A stretch of 6,112 nucleotides of DNA from Oscillospiraceae bacterium (GTDB lineage: Bacteria; Bacillota; Clostridia; UBA1381): contig JAFLUR010000140.1 of NCBI GenBank assembly GCA_022508725.1, positions 1 through 6,112 of the forward strand, read 5' to 3'. The notes under the pieces were generated by a model that saw nothing but the letters and a program-made list of their open reading frames with translations, was not told the origin of the DNA and did not search any database. This document shows, piece by piece, positions 1 to 6,041 of this stretch (position 1 is the first letter of the stretch; every line of letters starts with the position of its first letter). Position numbers and translations under genes: made by a program.

Positions 1-497
1 GGATCGCTTACTCCGAATATTTCACGGAACGCTTCATCTTCATCGCCCATCACATCGAAGACCATATTCTCCTCGTCCGGATAGGTCAATGTTACGCTGA
101 CAGAAACATTTCTTCCTTCCGCCTTGGTGCTGTCGATACTGTACGAAACAGTCTCCAAAGCTTTATCGATTATCGTTTCAACATATTCCTCCGCCTTTTC
201 GGCGCCGAAAATACCTTTAAACTCCTCGATCAATTCCTCTCCGCCATCGTCGTTAAAAACCTTTCTGAAATTCATACTGTCAAGAATTTCCCGGGGTATG
301 TCATCGGCGGATGAAAAATATTTATTCGCATCGGAAACGCCGTTTCCGGAAATAATTTCATCAAACATAGCGGAAACAACGCTTTGCGCCGCTTTAAAAT
401 CGTTTTCCTCCGGTTTGCATGCGGAAAGCGACAGCATCATTGCCACGGCAAAAACAACGGCAATTGTTTTTATAACTACAGAATATCCTTTTCTCAT
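1..497 (-). CDS. Putative lipoprotein, N-terminal part (runs off left edge)
   Basis: This is the first 165 codons of a secreted lipoprotein; the 3' end lies outside the window. The N-terminus is MRKGYS, then a hydrophobic stretch (about residues 8-24), then the lipobox LSAC with Cys27. That indicates signal peptidase II cleavage and anchoring to the outer face of the membrane. The mature part is acidic and soluble-looking, with a helical first half (about 34-120) and a strand-like segment near VSVSVTLTYP (131-140). This layout resembles small NTF2-like clostridial lipoproteins, but I cannot assign a family. The ATG is fixed by an in-frame TGA two codons upstream, and a GGAAGGGA ribosome site lies at 508-515. 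The gene follows the 51-residue membrane protein by 46 nt, so co-transcription is likely. Function is unknown; the lipoprotein call is firm. Confidence 0.85.
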   Translation of the reverse strand, partial: MRKGYSVVIKTIAVVFAVAMMLSLSACKPEENDFKAAQSVVSAMFDEIISGNGVSDANKYFSSADDIPREILDSMNFRKVFNDDGGEELIEEFKGIFGAEKAEEYVETIIDKALETVSYSIDSTKAEGRNVSVSVTLTYPDEENMVFDVMGDEDEAFREIFGVSD

Positions 498-543
498 TAT
501 TCAAAAATCCCTTCCAATTGTTTCATTCAACAGATTTTTTGTA

Positions 544-699
544 TCAATCGGTTTCACTGTAAACCTCATCACGCGCCGCCGGCTTTTTCTTGAACGGACT
601 GCTTTTCTCCAAAAAACCTATCTTTGTAAGACCGAGTATCACGGCAACCATAGACATAATACCCATTACAACGCCCAATACAAATATTACTTTTTTCAT
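544..699 (-). CDS. Small single-span membrane protein, 51 aa
   Basis: An open frame of 51 codons starts MKKVIFVLGV and ends SETD before TGA. Residues 4-25 form one uninterrupted hydrophobic segment. A basic cluster FKKKPAAR follows at 36-43, and then a short acidic end. The lysines at positions 2-3 and the lysine/arginine patch after the span make the topology ambiguous. A good ribosome site, AAGGAG, lies at 710-715, about 10 nt before the ATG. That supports real translation despite the small size. The gene sits 23 nt after the 43-residue membrane protein and 46 nt before the lipoprotein gene. I do not recognise the family. The hydrophobic start could be read as an uncleaved signal anchor; no lipobox or cysteine is present. 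A role as partner of the neighbouring small protein or lipoprotein is inference from position only. Confidence 0.7.
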   Translation of the reverse strand: MKKVIFVLGVVMGIMSMVAVILGLTKIGFLEKSSPFKKKPAARDEVYSETD

Positions 700-722
700 A
701 ACAATTCTTCTCCTTTTTTTAA

Positions 723-854
723 TTAATCCTCTGATTCTTCATCAAATAATGCAATGCAACCGAGACGATTTATTGCGATCGCAATTCCCGCAACAGCGCC
801 CAAAAGACCTATAATAGCCGCTATTATGCCGATCCATTTAACATTGTTTTTCAT
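723..854 (-). CDS. Very small single-span membrane protein, 43 aa
   Basis: An open frame of 43 codons begins MKNNVKWIGI and ends DEESED before TAA. Residues 7-28 form a single hydrophobic span rich in Ile, Ala and Gly. A short linker with Arg30 and Cys33 follows, then a strongly acidic tail (DEESED, 38-43). The ribosome site is nearly ideal: GGGAGGTG at 860-867, with the GGAGG core about 7 nt before the ATG. This is the best evidence that the gene is real. It lies 56 nt after the four-cysteine protein gene and 23 nt before the 51-residue membrane protein. The two small proteins share the same layout but not an obvious sequence, so ancient duplication is only a possibility. Function is unknown. 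Confidence 0.72.
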   Translation of the reverse strand: MKNNVKWIGIIAAIIGLLGAVAGIAIAINRLGCIALFDEESED

Positions 855-910
855 GATAACACCTCCCGAAAATTAAAATTTTTATCATATTTCCCATCAC
901 GGAAATCTAT

Positions 911-1123
911 TTAAAGCTTAAAATCCTCCGCCGTAAAACTTGTGCTGAATTCCTTTTTGCGTCTTATTTGCTTTTTGAATATATCATATTTGAATACGGC
1001 GCAGGTATGATCAAGCTTGTAATAGCCACCGTCCTTTACACATAAAATATACCCGTCCACACCTTTTGCCGTCTTTGAATATTCACATAAACGGCATATT
1101 TTTTCAATGTCCTCGCTATACAT
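911..1123 (-). CDS. Small four-cysteine protein, possible metal-binding
   Basis: A 70-residue soluble protein with four cysteines at 10, 13, 28 and 41, arranged C-X2-C-X14-C-X12-C. This spacing fits a small zinc- or iron-sulfur-binding knuckle, but no ligand can be proven from sequence. A basic stretch (KKQIRRKKEF, 50-59) and the ending TAEDFKL follow. From memory, clostridial genomes carry many uncharacterised proteins of this size with the same cysteine pattern and a similar ending; I cannot give a family name. The ATG is the first possible start, because a TAA lies in frame six codons upstream. The gene begins only 4 nt after the purA stop and has no clear ribosome site of its own, so translational coupling to purA is likely. 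It is probably the fourth gene of the purine operon. Whether it has a purine role is unknown. Confidence 0.8.
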   Translation of the reverse strand: MYSEDIEKICRLCEYSKTAKGVDGYILCVKDGGYYKLDHTCAVFKYDIFKKQIRRKKEFSTSFTAEDFKL

Positions 1124-1127
1124 AATT

Positions 1128-2405
1128 TTATCTGTAAATTATATCGTCACGACTCGGACCGTTGGATATTATCTTGATCGGGAAACCAATCTTTTCTTCC
1201 GCAAATTCTATATACCTGCGGCAGTTTTCCGGCAAATCATCATACCTCTTTATTCCCCGTATATCGCATTTCCATCCGTCAAGCTCCTCATAGACAGGCT
1301 TTGCCCGATTAAGCTTGTCCGTTGTCGGGAACGACGTAATGATCTCGCCGTCAACCTCATATCCCACACATACTTTCAGTTTATCGAGATAACCGAGCAC
1401 ATCAAGCACCGTAAACGCAATTTGAGTGGTTCCCTGAACCATGCATCCGTATCTCGTTGCAACCGCATCAAACCAACCCACACGTCTGGGTCTGCCCGTG
1501 GTGGCGCCGTATTCTCCCCCGTCGCCTCCGCGGCGTCTGAGCTCGTCCGCCTCTTCATCGAAAATCTCACTTACAAAAGCTCCCGCGCCCACAGCGCTTG
1601 AATATGCTTTTACAACGGTTATAATATCCTTGATCTCATACGGCGGTATACAAGCGCCCACGGCTCCGTAGCCCGCAACCGTTGATGATGACGTGGTGAA
1701 CGGATATATTCCGAAATCGGGATCCTTCAGCGAGCCGAGCTGACCCTCAAGCAGAATATTTTTGCCCTCTTTAATTGCTTTATGCATAAACTCGACCGTA
1801 TTTACCACATAAGGCTTTACTGTCTCCCCATATTCCCTAAGGGTATTGTAAAGCTCCGTTTCATCAAGCTCCGGCTTATTGTAAACATATTTGAGTATCA
1901 AATTCTTAACCTCAAGAACCGACCGGATCTTATCCTTTAAATATTCCTCACCCGCAAACAGCTCCCATACCTGAAAACCGATTTTTGCGAATTTATCCGA
2001 ATAAAACGGCGCGATACCCGATTTTGTGGAACCGAACTTTCTGTCGCTCAGACGCTCCTCTTCATATTGATCGAATAAAATATGATACGGCATAAGTACC
2101 TGCGCTCTTTCCGACACCATAATATTCGGCTCCGGAACTCCCTTGTCAACAATAGATTTCAGTTCACCGAACAAAGACGGTATATTAAGCGCCACACCGT
2201 TCCCTATCATATTTATAACTTTCTCGTTAAACGACCCCGACGGAAGAAGATGAAGCGCAAACTTACCGTATTTGTTTATAATGGTATGTCCCGCATTTGC
2301 TCCTCCCTGGAAACGGATCACTATATCGGCTTCGCAAGCCATAATATCGGTAATTTTGCCTTTTCCTTCATCGCCCCAGTTGGCGCCTACAATAGCTCTT
2401 ACCAT
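1128..2405 (-). CDS. purA: Adenylosuccinate synthetase (divergent clostridial type)
   Basis: Cytosolic enzyme joining IMP and aspartate with GTP to give adenylosuccinate, the first committed step from IMP to AMP. The 425 residues match the family length. Visible motifs are the P-loop WGDEGKGK (10-17, catalytic Asp12), GGANAGHT (34-41, catalytic His40), STKSGIAPFYSDK (126-138), EGQLGSLKDPDFGIYPFTTSS (220-240), TTGRPRRVGWFD (302-313) and ISNGPSRD (413-420). Several differ from the E. coli wording (EGAQGTLLDIDHGTYP, and KVARRG at the neighbour-subunit Arg), here EGQLG and KFAKIG. I recall this variant from other Clostridia, so it looks like a subfamily rather than decay. The ATG at 2405 gives the usual MVRAIVGANWG start. 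An in-frame TTG at 2414 lies closer to the GGAAGGA ribosome site and would add three residues. It lies 85 nt after purB with no terminator between. Confidence 0.96.
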   Translation of the reverse strand: MVRAIVGANWGDEGKGKITDIMACEADIVIRFQGGANAGHTIINKYGKFALHLLPSGSFNEKVINMIGNGVALNIPSLFGELKSIVDKGVPEPNIMVSERAQVLMPYHILFDQYEEERLSDRKFGSTKSGIAPFYSDKFAKIGFQVWELFAGEEYLKDKIRSVLEVKNLILKYVYNKPELDETELYNTLREYGETVKPYVVNTVEFMHKAIKEGKNILLEGQLGSLKDPDFGIYPFTTSSSTVAGYGAVGACIPPYEIKDIITVVKAYSSAVGAGAFVSEIFDEEADELRRRGGDGGEYGATTGRPRRVGWFDAVATRYGCMVQGTTQIAFTVLDVLGYLDKLKVCVGYEVDGEIITSFPTTDKLNRAKPVYEELDGWKCDIRGIKRYDDLPENCRRYIEFAEEKIGFPIKIISNGPSRDDIIYR

Positions 2406-2418
2406 AATTATCAACCAT

Positions 2419-2425
2419 TCCTTCC
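2419..2425 (-). promoter_or_regulatory. purA ribosome binding site with ambiguous start
   Basis: GGAAGGA lies 13 nt before the ATG at 2405 and 4 nt before an in-frame TTG at 2414. Spacing alone favours a start at or near the TTG. Family alignment (proteins starting MVxAIVGANWG) favours the ATG. The two choices differ by only three residues (M/L-I-I). I kept the ATG; a peptide map of the N-terminus would settle it. Confidence 0.55.
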
Positions 2426-2441
2426 CGCACTCCGTAAAAAC

Positions 2442-2469
2442 GATTTTTCAATAAAAGGGTGATTTTTCA
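2442..2469. repeat. Short direct repeat in the purB-purA gap
   Basis: On the minus strand the 9-mer TGAAAAATC occurs twice, at 2461-2469 and 2442-2450, with starts 19 nt apart. The gap (2406-2490) contains no convincing hairpin terminator and no clear promoter. The repeat could be a binding site acting on purA or may be chance in AT-rich spacer. Nothing ties it to a known regulator. Confidence 0.25.
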
Positions 2470-2490
2470 TTCATATAAAAACATATATCG

Positions 2491-3921
2491 TCATACCGTT
2501 ATTTCGACGTCAACACCGAGCATATCCTTATTGGCGTCAATAACCGGCTTTACCCTTTCGGAAATAAACTCCGTGACCTGTTCGGGCGCGCGTCCGACAA
2601 AATTTTCCGGCTTTAAAACAGCAAGAATTTCGTCCTCGGTGAGTCCGAACGCTTCATCCGCGGCAATTCTCTGCGGCAGATCATTTTTCAATCCGTGAAC
2701 CTTGACATTTTCCGCCGCATCCATCGAACACCGTTTTATCTTGTCATGCAGATCCTGCCTGTCTCCGCCTTTTTTAACGGCATCCATCATAATATTTTCG
2801 GTTGCCATAAACGGGATCTCTTCCATAAACTGACGATGTATCACCCTCGGATAAACAACAAGCCCGTCCGCAACATTTATATAAAGGCTGAGTATAGCGT
2901 CAACCGCAAGAAATCCCTCCGGCACACACAAACGCTTGTTTGCGGAATCGTCAAGCGTTCTTTCGAACCACTGTGTCGATGCGGTGATCGCCGGATTAAG
3001 CGCATTGACTATCACATATCTTGCAAGAGAGCCTATTCTTTCGCTTCTCATGGGATTACGCTTGTACGCCATCGCCGATGAACCTATCTGATTTTTCTCA
3101 AACGGTTCCTCGACCTGCTTTAAATGCTGCAAAAGTCTTATATCGTTCGAGAATTTGTACGCGCTCTGAGCAACGGAGCTTAAAACATTCAAAATTTGAG
3201 AATCCAGCTTTCTCGGATATGTTTGTCCGCTCACATCGAAGCATGAGGAATATCCCATTTTTTCGGCAATCTTTTTATCCAGCGCACGGCATTTTTCATG
3301 ATCTCCGCCGAACAATTCCATAAAGCTCGCCTGTGTTCCGGTAGTTCCCTTGCATCCGAGCAGCTTTGCCTTTGAAATTTGATAATCGATATCCTCCAGA
3401 TCCATGAGCAAGTCCTGTATCCACAAAGACGCGCGTTTTCCCACCGTCGTGGGCTGCGCCGGCTGAAAATGAGTAAACGCAAGCGTCGGCAGATTTTTAT
3501 ATTCGTCCGCAAAATCCGAGAGTATCTTTATAAGATTTACAAGCTTTTTCTTAACAAGCTTCATTGCCTCCGTCATTATTATAATATCCGTATTATCTCC
3601 GACATAACAGCTTGTGGCTCCGAGATGTATTATCGGTCTTGCTTTCGGGCATTGAAGTCCGTAAGCGTAAACGTGCGACATTACATCATGACGCACCTCC
3701 GCCTCATACTTTTTTGCATCATCGTAATTTATATCGCCGATGTGTCGTTTCATTTCCTCTATCTGTTCGTCGGTTATATTGAGTCCCAATTCCTTTTCCG
3801 ATTCCGCAAGCGCTATCCACAGTTTTCTCCATGTGGAAAACTTCATATCCGGAGAAAACAAATACTGCATCTCCTTGCTTGCGTACCGTGAGGTAAGCGG
3901 ACTTTCGTATGTATTATTCAT
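2491..3921 (-). CDS. purB: Adenylosuccinate lyase, human-ADSL-like class
   Basis: Cytosolic fumarase/aspartase-superfamily enzyme that removes fumarate twice in purine synthesis: from SAICAR to give AICAR, and from adenylosuccinate to give AMP. The 476 residues include RHDVMSHV (77-84, His78), IHLGATSCYVGDNTD (98-112), FTHFQPAQPTT (149-159, general-acid His151), KGTTGTQASF (191-200) and the superfamily signature GSSAMAYKRNP (280-290, mobile catalytic Ser281/282). SRYASKEM, ATSCYVGDNTD, QWFERTLDDSAN and FMATENI closely follow human ADSL. This places the protein in the long eukaryote-like PurB class rather than the shorter B. subtilis type. The signature has Ala285 where MPxKxNP normally has Pro. 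The ATG at 3921 is preferred over an in-frame TTG at 3939, because AAAGGAA (3930-3936) sits 8 nt before the ATG and inside the extended frame. It lies 30 nt after purC. Confidence 0.97.
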   Translation of the reverse strand: MNNTYESPLTSRYASKEMQYLFSPDMKFSTWRKLWIALAESEKELGLNITDEQIEEMKRHIGDINYDDAKKYEAEVRHDVMSHVYAYGLQCPKARPIIHLGATSCYVGDNTDIIIMTEAMKLVKKKLVNLIKILSDFADEYKNLPTLAFTHFQPAQPTTVGKRASLWIQDLLMDLEDIDYQISKAKLLGCKGTTGTQASFMELFGGDHEKCRALDKKIAEKMGYSSCFDVSGQTYPRKLDSQILNVLSSVAQSAYKFSNDIRLLQHLKQVEEPFEKNQIGSSAMAYKRNPMRSERIGSLARYVIVNALNPAITASTQWFERTLDDSANKRLCVPEGFLAVDAILSLYINVADGLVVYPRVIHRQFMEEIPFMATENIMMDAVKKGGDRQDLHDKIKRCSMDAAENVKVHGLKNDLPQRIAADEAFGLTEDEILAVLKPENFVGRAPEQVTEFISERVKPVIDANKDMLGVDVEITV

Positions 3922-3929
3922 ATAAACAA

Positions 3930-3936
3930 TTCCTTT
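3930..3936 (-). promoter_or_regulatory. purB ribosome binding site that decides the start
   Basis: AAAGGAA ends 8 nt before the ATG at 3921. The open frame extends six codons further, to a TTG at 3939, but that would place this site inside the coding sequence and leave no comparable site upstream. The ATG, giving MNNTYESPL, is therefore chosen. Confidence 0.75.
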
Positions 3937-3951
3937 CAAATCAACGTCCCG

Positions 3952-4659
3952 TTAAAGTCCGAGTCTTTTGAATACCTCCCTGTAAGCGTCCTCCACATTT
4001 CCCATATCTCTGCGGAAACGATCCTTATCAAGCTTTTCATGAGTATCCGCGTCCCACAGACGGCAGGTGTCGGGAGATATCTCATCCGCAAGTATAATGT
4101 CTCCGTCATCCGTCCGTCCGAACTCAATCTTAAAATCGACCAATTCTATATTTATACTTTTAAAATATGCCTTTAAAACATCATTTACCTTAAATGTCAT
4201 ATCCGCTATTTTATCAAGCTCCTCTCTCGATGCGATTCCCAGAGCCATGGCATGATAATCGTTTATAAGCGGATCGCCGAGCTCGTCATCCTTATAGCAA
4301 TATTCGAGGATCGTGGTTTTAAGCGCGGAGCCTTCCTCAACTCCGAGACGCTTTGAAAAGCTTCCGGCAGCAACATTTCTTACTATCACCTCCAACGGAA
4401 CGATGGAAACCTTTTTCACGACCGTTTCCCTGTCGCTTATTTCCTCGACAAAATGCGTGGGAATACCGTTCTTCTCCATTATTTGCATAAGGAAATTGCT
4501 CATTCTGTTGTTCACAACACCTTTTCCCGAAATTTGTCCTTTTTTGAGTCCGTTGAACGCTGTGGCGTCATCCTTGTAATCCACGATATAAAGGTTTTCA
4601 TCATCCGTCTTAAAAACCTTTTTTGCTTTTCCCTCGTAAAGCATATCTCTTTTTTCCAT
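3952..4659 (-). CDS. purC: SAICAR synthetase
   Basis: Phosphoribosylaminoimidazole-succinocarboxamide synthase, a cytosolic enzyme joining CAIR and aspartate with ATP to give SAICAR in de novo purine synthesis. The 235 residues match the usual bacterial stand-alone enzyme. Motifs seen are YEGKAKKVF (8-16, nucleotide-binding N-lobe), DDATAFNG (30-37), the signature LEVIVRNVAAGSF (89-101), ELVDFKIEFGR (172-182) and the second signature LADEISPDTCRLWD (190-203). The start is supported by AGGAGG at 4671-4676, 11 nt before the ATG. It is the first gene of the apparent purC-purB-purA operon, behind a promoter at 4769-4797. Its product SAICAR is the direct substrate of PurB, encoded 30 nt downstream. 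No purE, purF or other early-pathway gene lies upstream; that place is taken by an integrase gene. Confidence 0.97.
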   Translation of the reverse strand: MEKRDMLYEGKAKKVFKTDDENLYIVDYKDDATAFNGLKKGQISGKGVVNNRMSNFLMQIMEKNGIPTHFVEEISDRETVVKKVSIVPLEVIVRNVAAGSFSKRLGVEEGSALKTTILEYCYKDDELGDPLINDYHAMALGIASREELDKIADMTFKVNDVLKAYFKSINIELVDFKIEFGRTDDGDIILADEISPDTCRLWDADTHEKLDKDRFRRDMGNVEDAYREVFKRLGL

Positions 4660-4768
4660 AAAAAATCCGACCTCCTAAAATACGGTATTCTTTATTTACA
4701 CCGCCGCACATGACTTTTATCATGCTGTTGATATTTCCAATGTTTCATAAATTAACAACACATCATAT
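4660..4768 (-). promoter_or_regulatory. purC 5' leader with small predicted stems
   Basis: If transcription starts a few bases after the -10 box, the leader is about 100 nt. By eye it holds three short stems. TGTTG at 4756-4760 pairs with CAACA at 4726-4730. GCATGA pairs with TCATGT across 4708-4725, with a 6-nt loop and one G-U pair. CGGTGT pairs with ATACCG across 4683-4703. The last ends 6 nt upstream of the AGGAGG. I do not see the conserved cores of the purine, ZTP or preQ1 riboswitches, so no riboswitch is called. A short leader-controlled mechanism remains possible but unproven. Confidence 0.35.
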
Positions 4769-4797
4769 ATTATATTATATATTCGTAATAAAATCAA
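4769..4797 (-). promoter_or_regulatory. Sigma-A-type promoter of the purC operon
   Basis: On the minus strand a -35 box TTGATT (4792-4797) is followed after exactly 17 nt by a perfect -10 box TATAAT (4769-4774). Transcription would start near 4762. This is the only near-consensus promoter between the integrase gene and purC, and it is well placed to drive purC-purB-purA. The surrounding TATATAATATAAT run offers a second overlapping -10, but with poor spacing. Confidence 0.75.
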
Positions 4798-4832
4798 GAG
4801 ATATAGTAAATTTTTTTTAAATTCGCATAATA
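4781..4832 (-). promoter_or_regulatory. Operator-like direct repeat around the purC promoter
   Basis: Two related elements, ATTCGTAATA (4781-4790) and ATTCGCATAATA (4821-4832) as written on the plus strand, start 40 nt apart, close to four helical turns. The inner copy lies between the -35 and -10 boxes, where a bound protein would block polymerase. On the minus strand each reads ..CGAAT.., faintly like the CGAA core of the Bacillus PurR box. The match is short and in direct rather than inverted order, so assignment to PurR is not justified. Confidence 0.25.
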
Positions 4833-4859
4833 TCAAGGTTTTAAGCTGCCGCTTTTCAC

Positions 4860-4882
4860 TTTTGATACCAATTTTACACCAA
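4860..4882 (-). repeat. Abutting imperfect repeats, putative integrase arm sites
   Basis: Read on the minus strand, TTGGTGTAAAA (4872-4882) is followed directly by TTGGTATCAAAA (4860-4871), two near-identical units in the same direction. They begin 4 nt after the integrase stop codon. A partial third copy, GGTGTAAA, lies at 4695-4702 in the purC leader. Tn916- and lambda-type integrases bind short direct repeats near the element ends through their N-terminal domain, and the integrase here has such a domain. The position and spacing therefore fit arm-type sites. Binding is inferred. Confidence 0.45.
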
Positions 4883-4886
4883 TCGC

Positions 4887-6041
4887 TTAATCATTAATCT
4901 TGTTGATTTCTCCGCTCATCAGTTCATCTGAAACGTGTGTGTATATATTCATTGTAGTTTGAATATCACTGTGTCCAAGATACATTTGTACTACTTTTGG
5001 AGCGATACCTTTATCTAGGCACATTGTAGCGAATGTATGTCGTAACCAATGCGGAGTAAAGTTCGGAAGTTTCTCTTCTTGCGTTTCATTGAATTTATTA
5101 ACCGCAAATTCCAATGATCTGGTTATACCATATGTTGTATACGGTTTTCTTCGTATAGATAAAAATACAAAATTTTTGTTTGTATATTTGCTTATCTTTT
5201 GTGTTTCCAATAAATCATAAATAATATCACACATAGGTATTTTTCTGATTGAGTTTTCTGTTTTTGGTGTTTGTGTATAGCTTTCACATTTTTTTCTTTC
5301 TTCAGAATATTTTGCATACTGAGTAAAAGTTTTATTAACGTATATGTAGCGCTCTTCAAAATTAATATCATTCCATGTTAAAGCACATGCTTCACCGACC
5401 CTTAATCCGGTATATAGCATAAATTTTAATATATTCCTTATTTTAACTCTTGAATTTTCACAATAATCAAAAAAAAGTTTAACCTGCTTATCTGTTAAAT
5501 ATTTTGTTTCATTTTGCATTATCCTTTTCGCCTTGTCCTCCTTTGTTCCGGTCAACTCTATATCATTGCACACGTTATACGTTATGTAATTATTCTTTAC
5601 CGCAAATTTCAGCATATTGTTTATAATATTTTTTATCAATTTAACCGTCCTATAACTATGATCTTCGCGAAGGTCAAAAAGAAAATTTTCTATATCCATC
5701 CGCTTTATTGATGATATTTTTCTCATCCCAAATACATTTTTTATATGATTGTCATAATTATATGCGTATGTTACAGCGCTTGATCCCTTGACAATCTTTT
5801 TCTTATATATGATCCATATTTTGTAAAGCTCGTCTAACGTTAGTTTATTGCTATCAATGCATCCATTGTACAAATTATCTTCGTAAACGGCTTTGTTCAG
5901 TTTTTCCTTGACCTCCTTCAATTTCTTACCGTATATTGATTTCCTTTTTCCAAAATAATCTGTGTACCTCGCCATATACCTCCCATCTTTGATTTGACAC
6001 AGACCTTCGCCTAATTCTTTACCATTTAAATCTTTACCCAT
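4887..6041 (-). CDS. int: Tyrosine recombinase / integrase, Tn916-type
   Basis: Site-specific DNA recombinase that integrates or excises a mobile element by a covalent phosphotyrosine step. The 384 residues are close to Tn916 Int in length and layout. An AP2-like arm-binding domain (about 11-51, with KDGRYMARYTDYFG) is followed by a SAM-like core-binding domain (about 67-165) and a catalytic domain (about 180-375). All active-site residues are present: Arg214 in TGLRVGEA, Lys260 in TPKT, His331 and Arg334 in PHWLRHTFAT, His357 in YLGHSD and nucleophile Tyr367 in MNIYTHV. No frameshift or stop is seen, so the enzyme is probably active. The start is supported by GAGGAGG at 6050-6056, 8 nt before the ATG. 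Its codons are much more AT-rich than those of the pur genes, consistent with horizontal transfer. No terminator separates it from purC, so read-through is conceivable. Confidence 0.96.
   Translation of the reverse strand: MGKDLNGKELGEGLCQIKDGRYMARYTDYFGKRKSIYGKKLKEVKEKLNKAVYEDNLYNGCIDSNKLTLDELYKIWIIYKKKIVKGSSAVTYAYNYDNHIKNVFGMRKISSIKRMDIENFLFDLREDHSYRTVKLIKNIINNMLKFAVKNNYITYNVCNDIELTGTKEDKAKRIMQNETKYLTDKQVKLFFDYCENSRVKIRNILKFMLYTGLRVGEACALTWNDINFEERYIYVNKTFTQYAKYSEERKKCESYTQTPKTENSIRKIPMCDIIYDLLETQKISKYTNKNFVFLSIRRKPYTTYGITRSLEFAVNKFNETQEEKLPNFTPHWLRHTFATMCLDKGIAPKVVQMYLGHSDIQTTMNIYTHVSDELMSGEINKIND

Noticed and set aside
124..726. 200-codon plus-strand open frame
   Set aside because: It lies opposite the lipoprotein and the 51-aa gene, which have start signals, ribosome sites and sensible protein features; its own translation has no recognisable motif.
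889..906. Possible terminator after the four-cysteine gene: ATTTCC / GGAAAT stem with a 6-nt loop
   Set aside because: The stem is only 6 bp with two G-C pairs, and no run of U follows, so it is too weak to call a terminator.
1107..1601. 164-codon plus-strand open frame opposite purA
   Set aside because: It is the antisense shadow of a strongly conserved enzyme gene and has no motif of its own.
4692..4748. An 18-codon frame in the purC leader with three histidines, resembling an attenuator leader peptide
   Set aside because: It has no ribosome site before its ATG, and no terminator/antiterminator pair is visible after it.
4808..4823. A/T-run near-palindrome (AAATTTTTTTTAAATT) as the insertion core site
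   Set aside because: Tn916-like elements do favour A/T runs, but such runs are common in this AT-rich gap and no duplicated flank is visible.
4846..4857. AAGC-loop-GCTT hairpin downstream of int as a terminator
   Set aside because: Only four base pairs; the tail on the minus strand is AAAA rather than U-rich.
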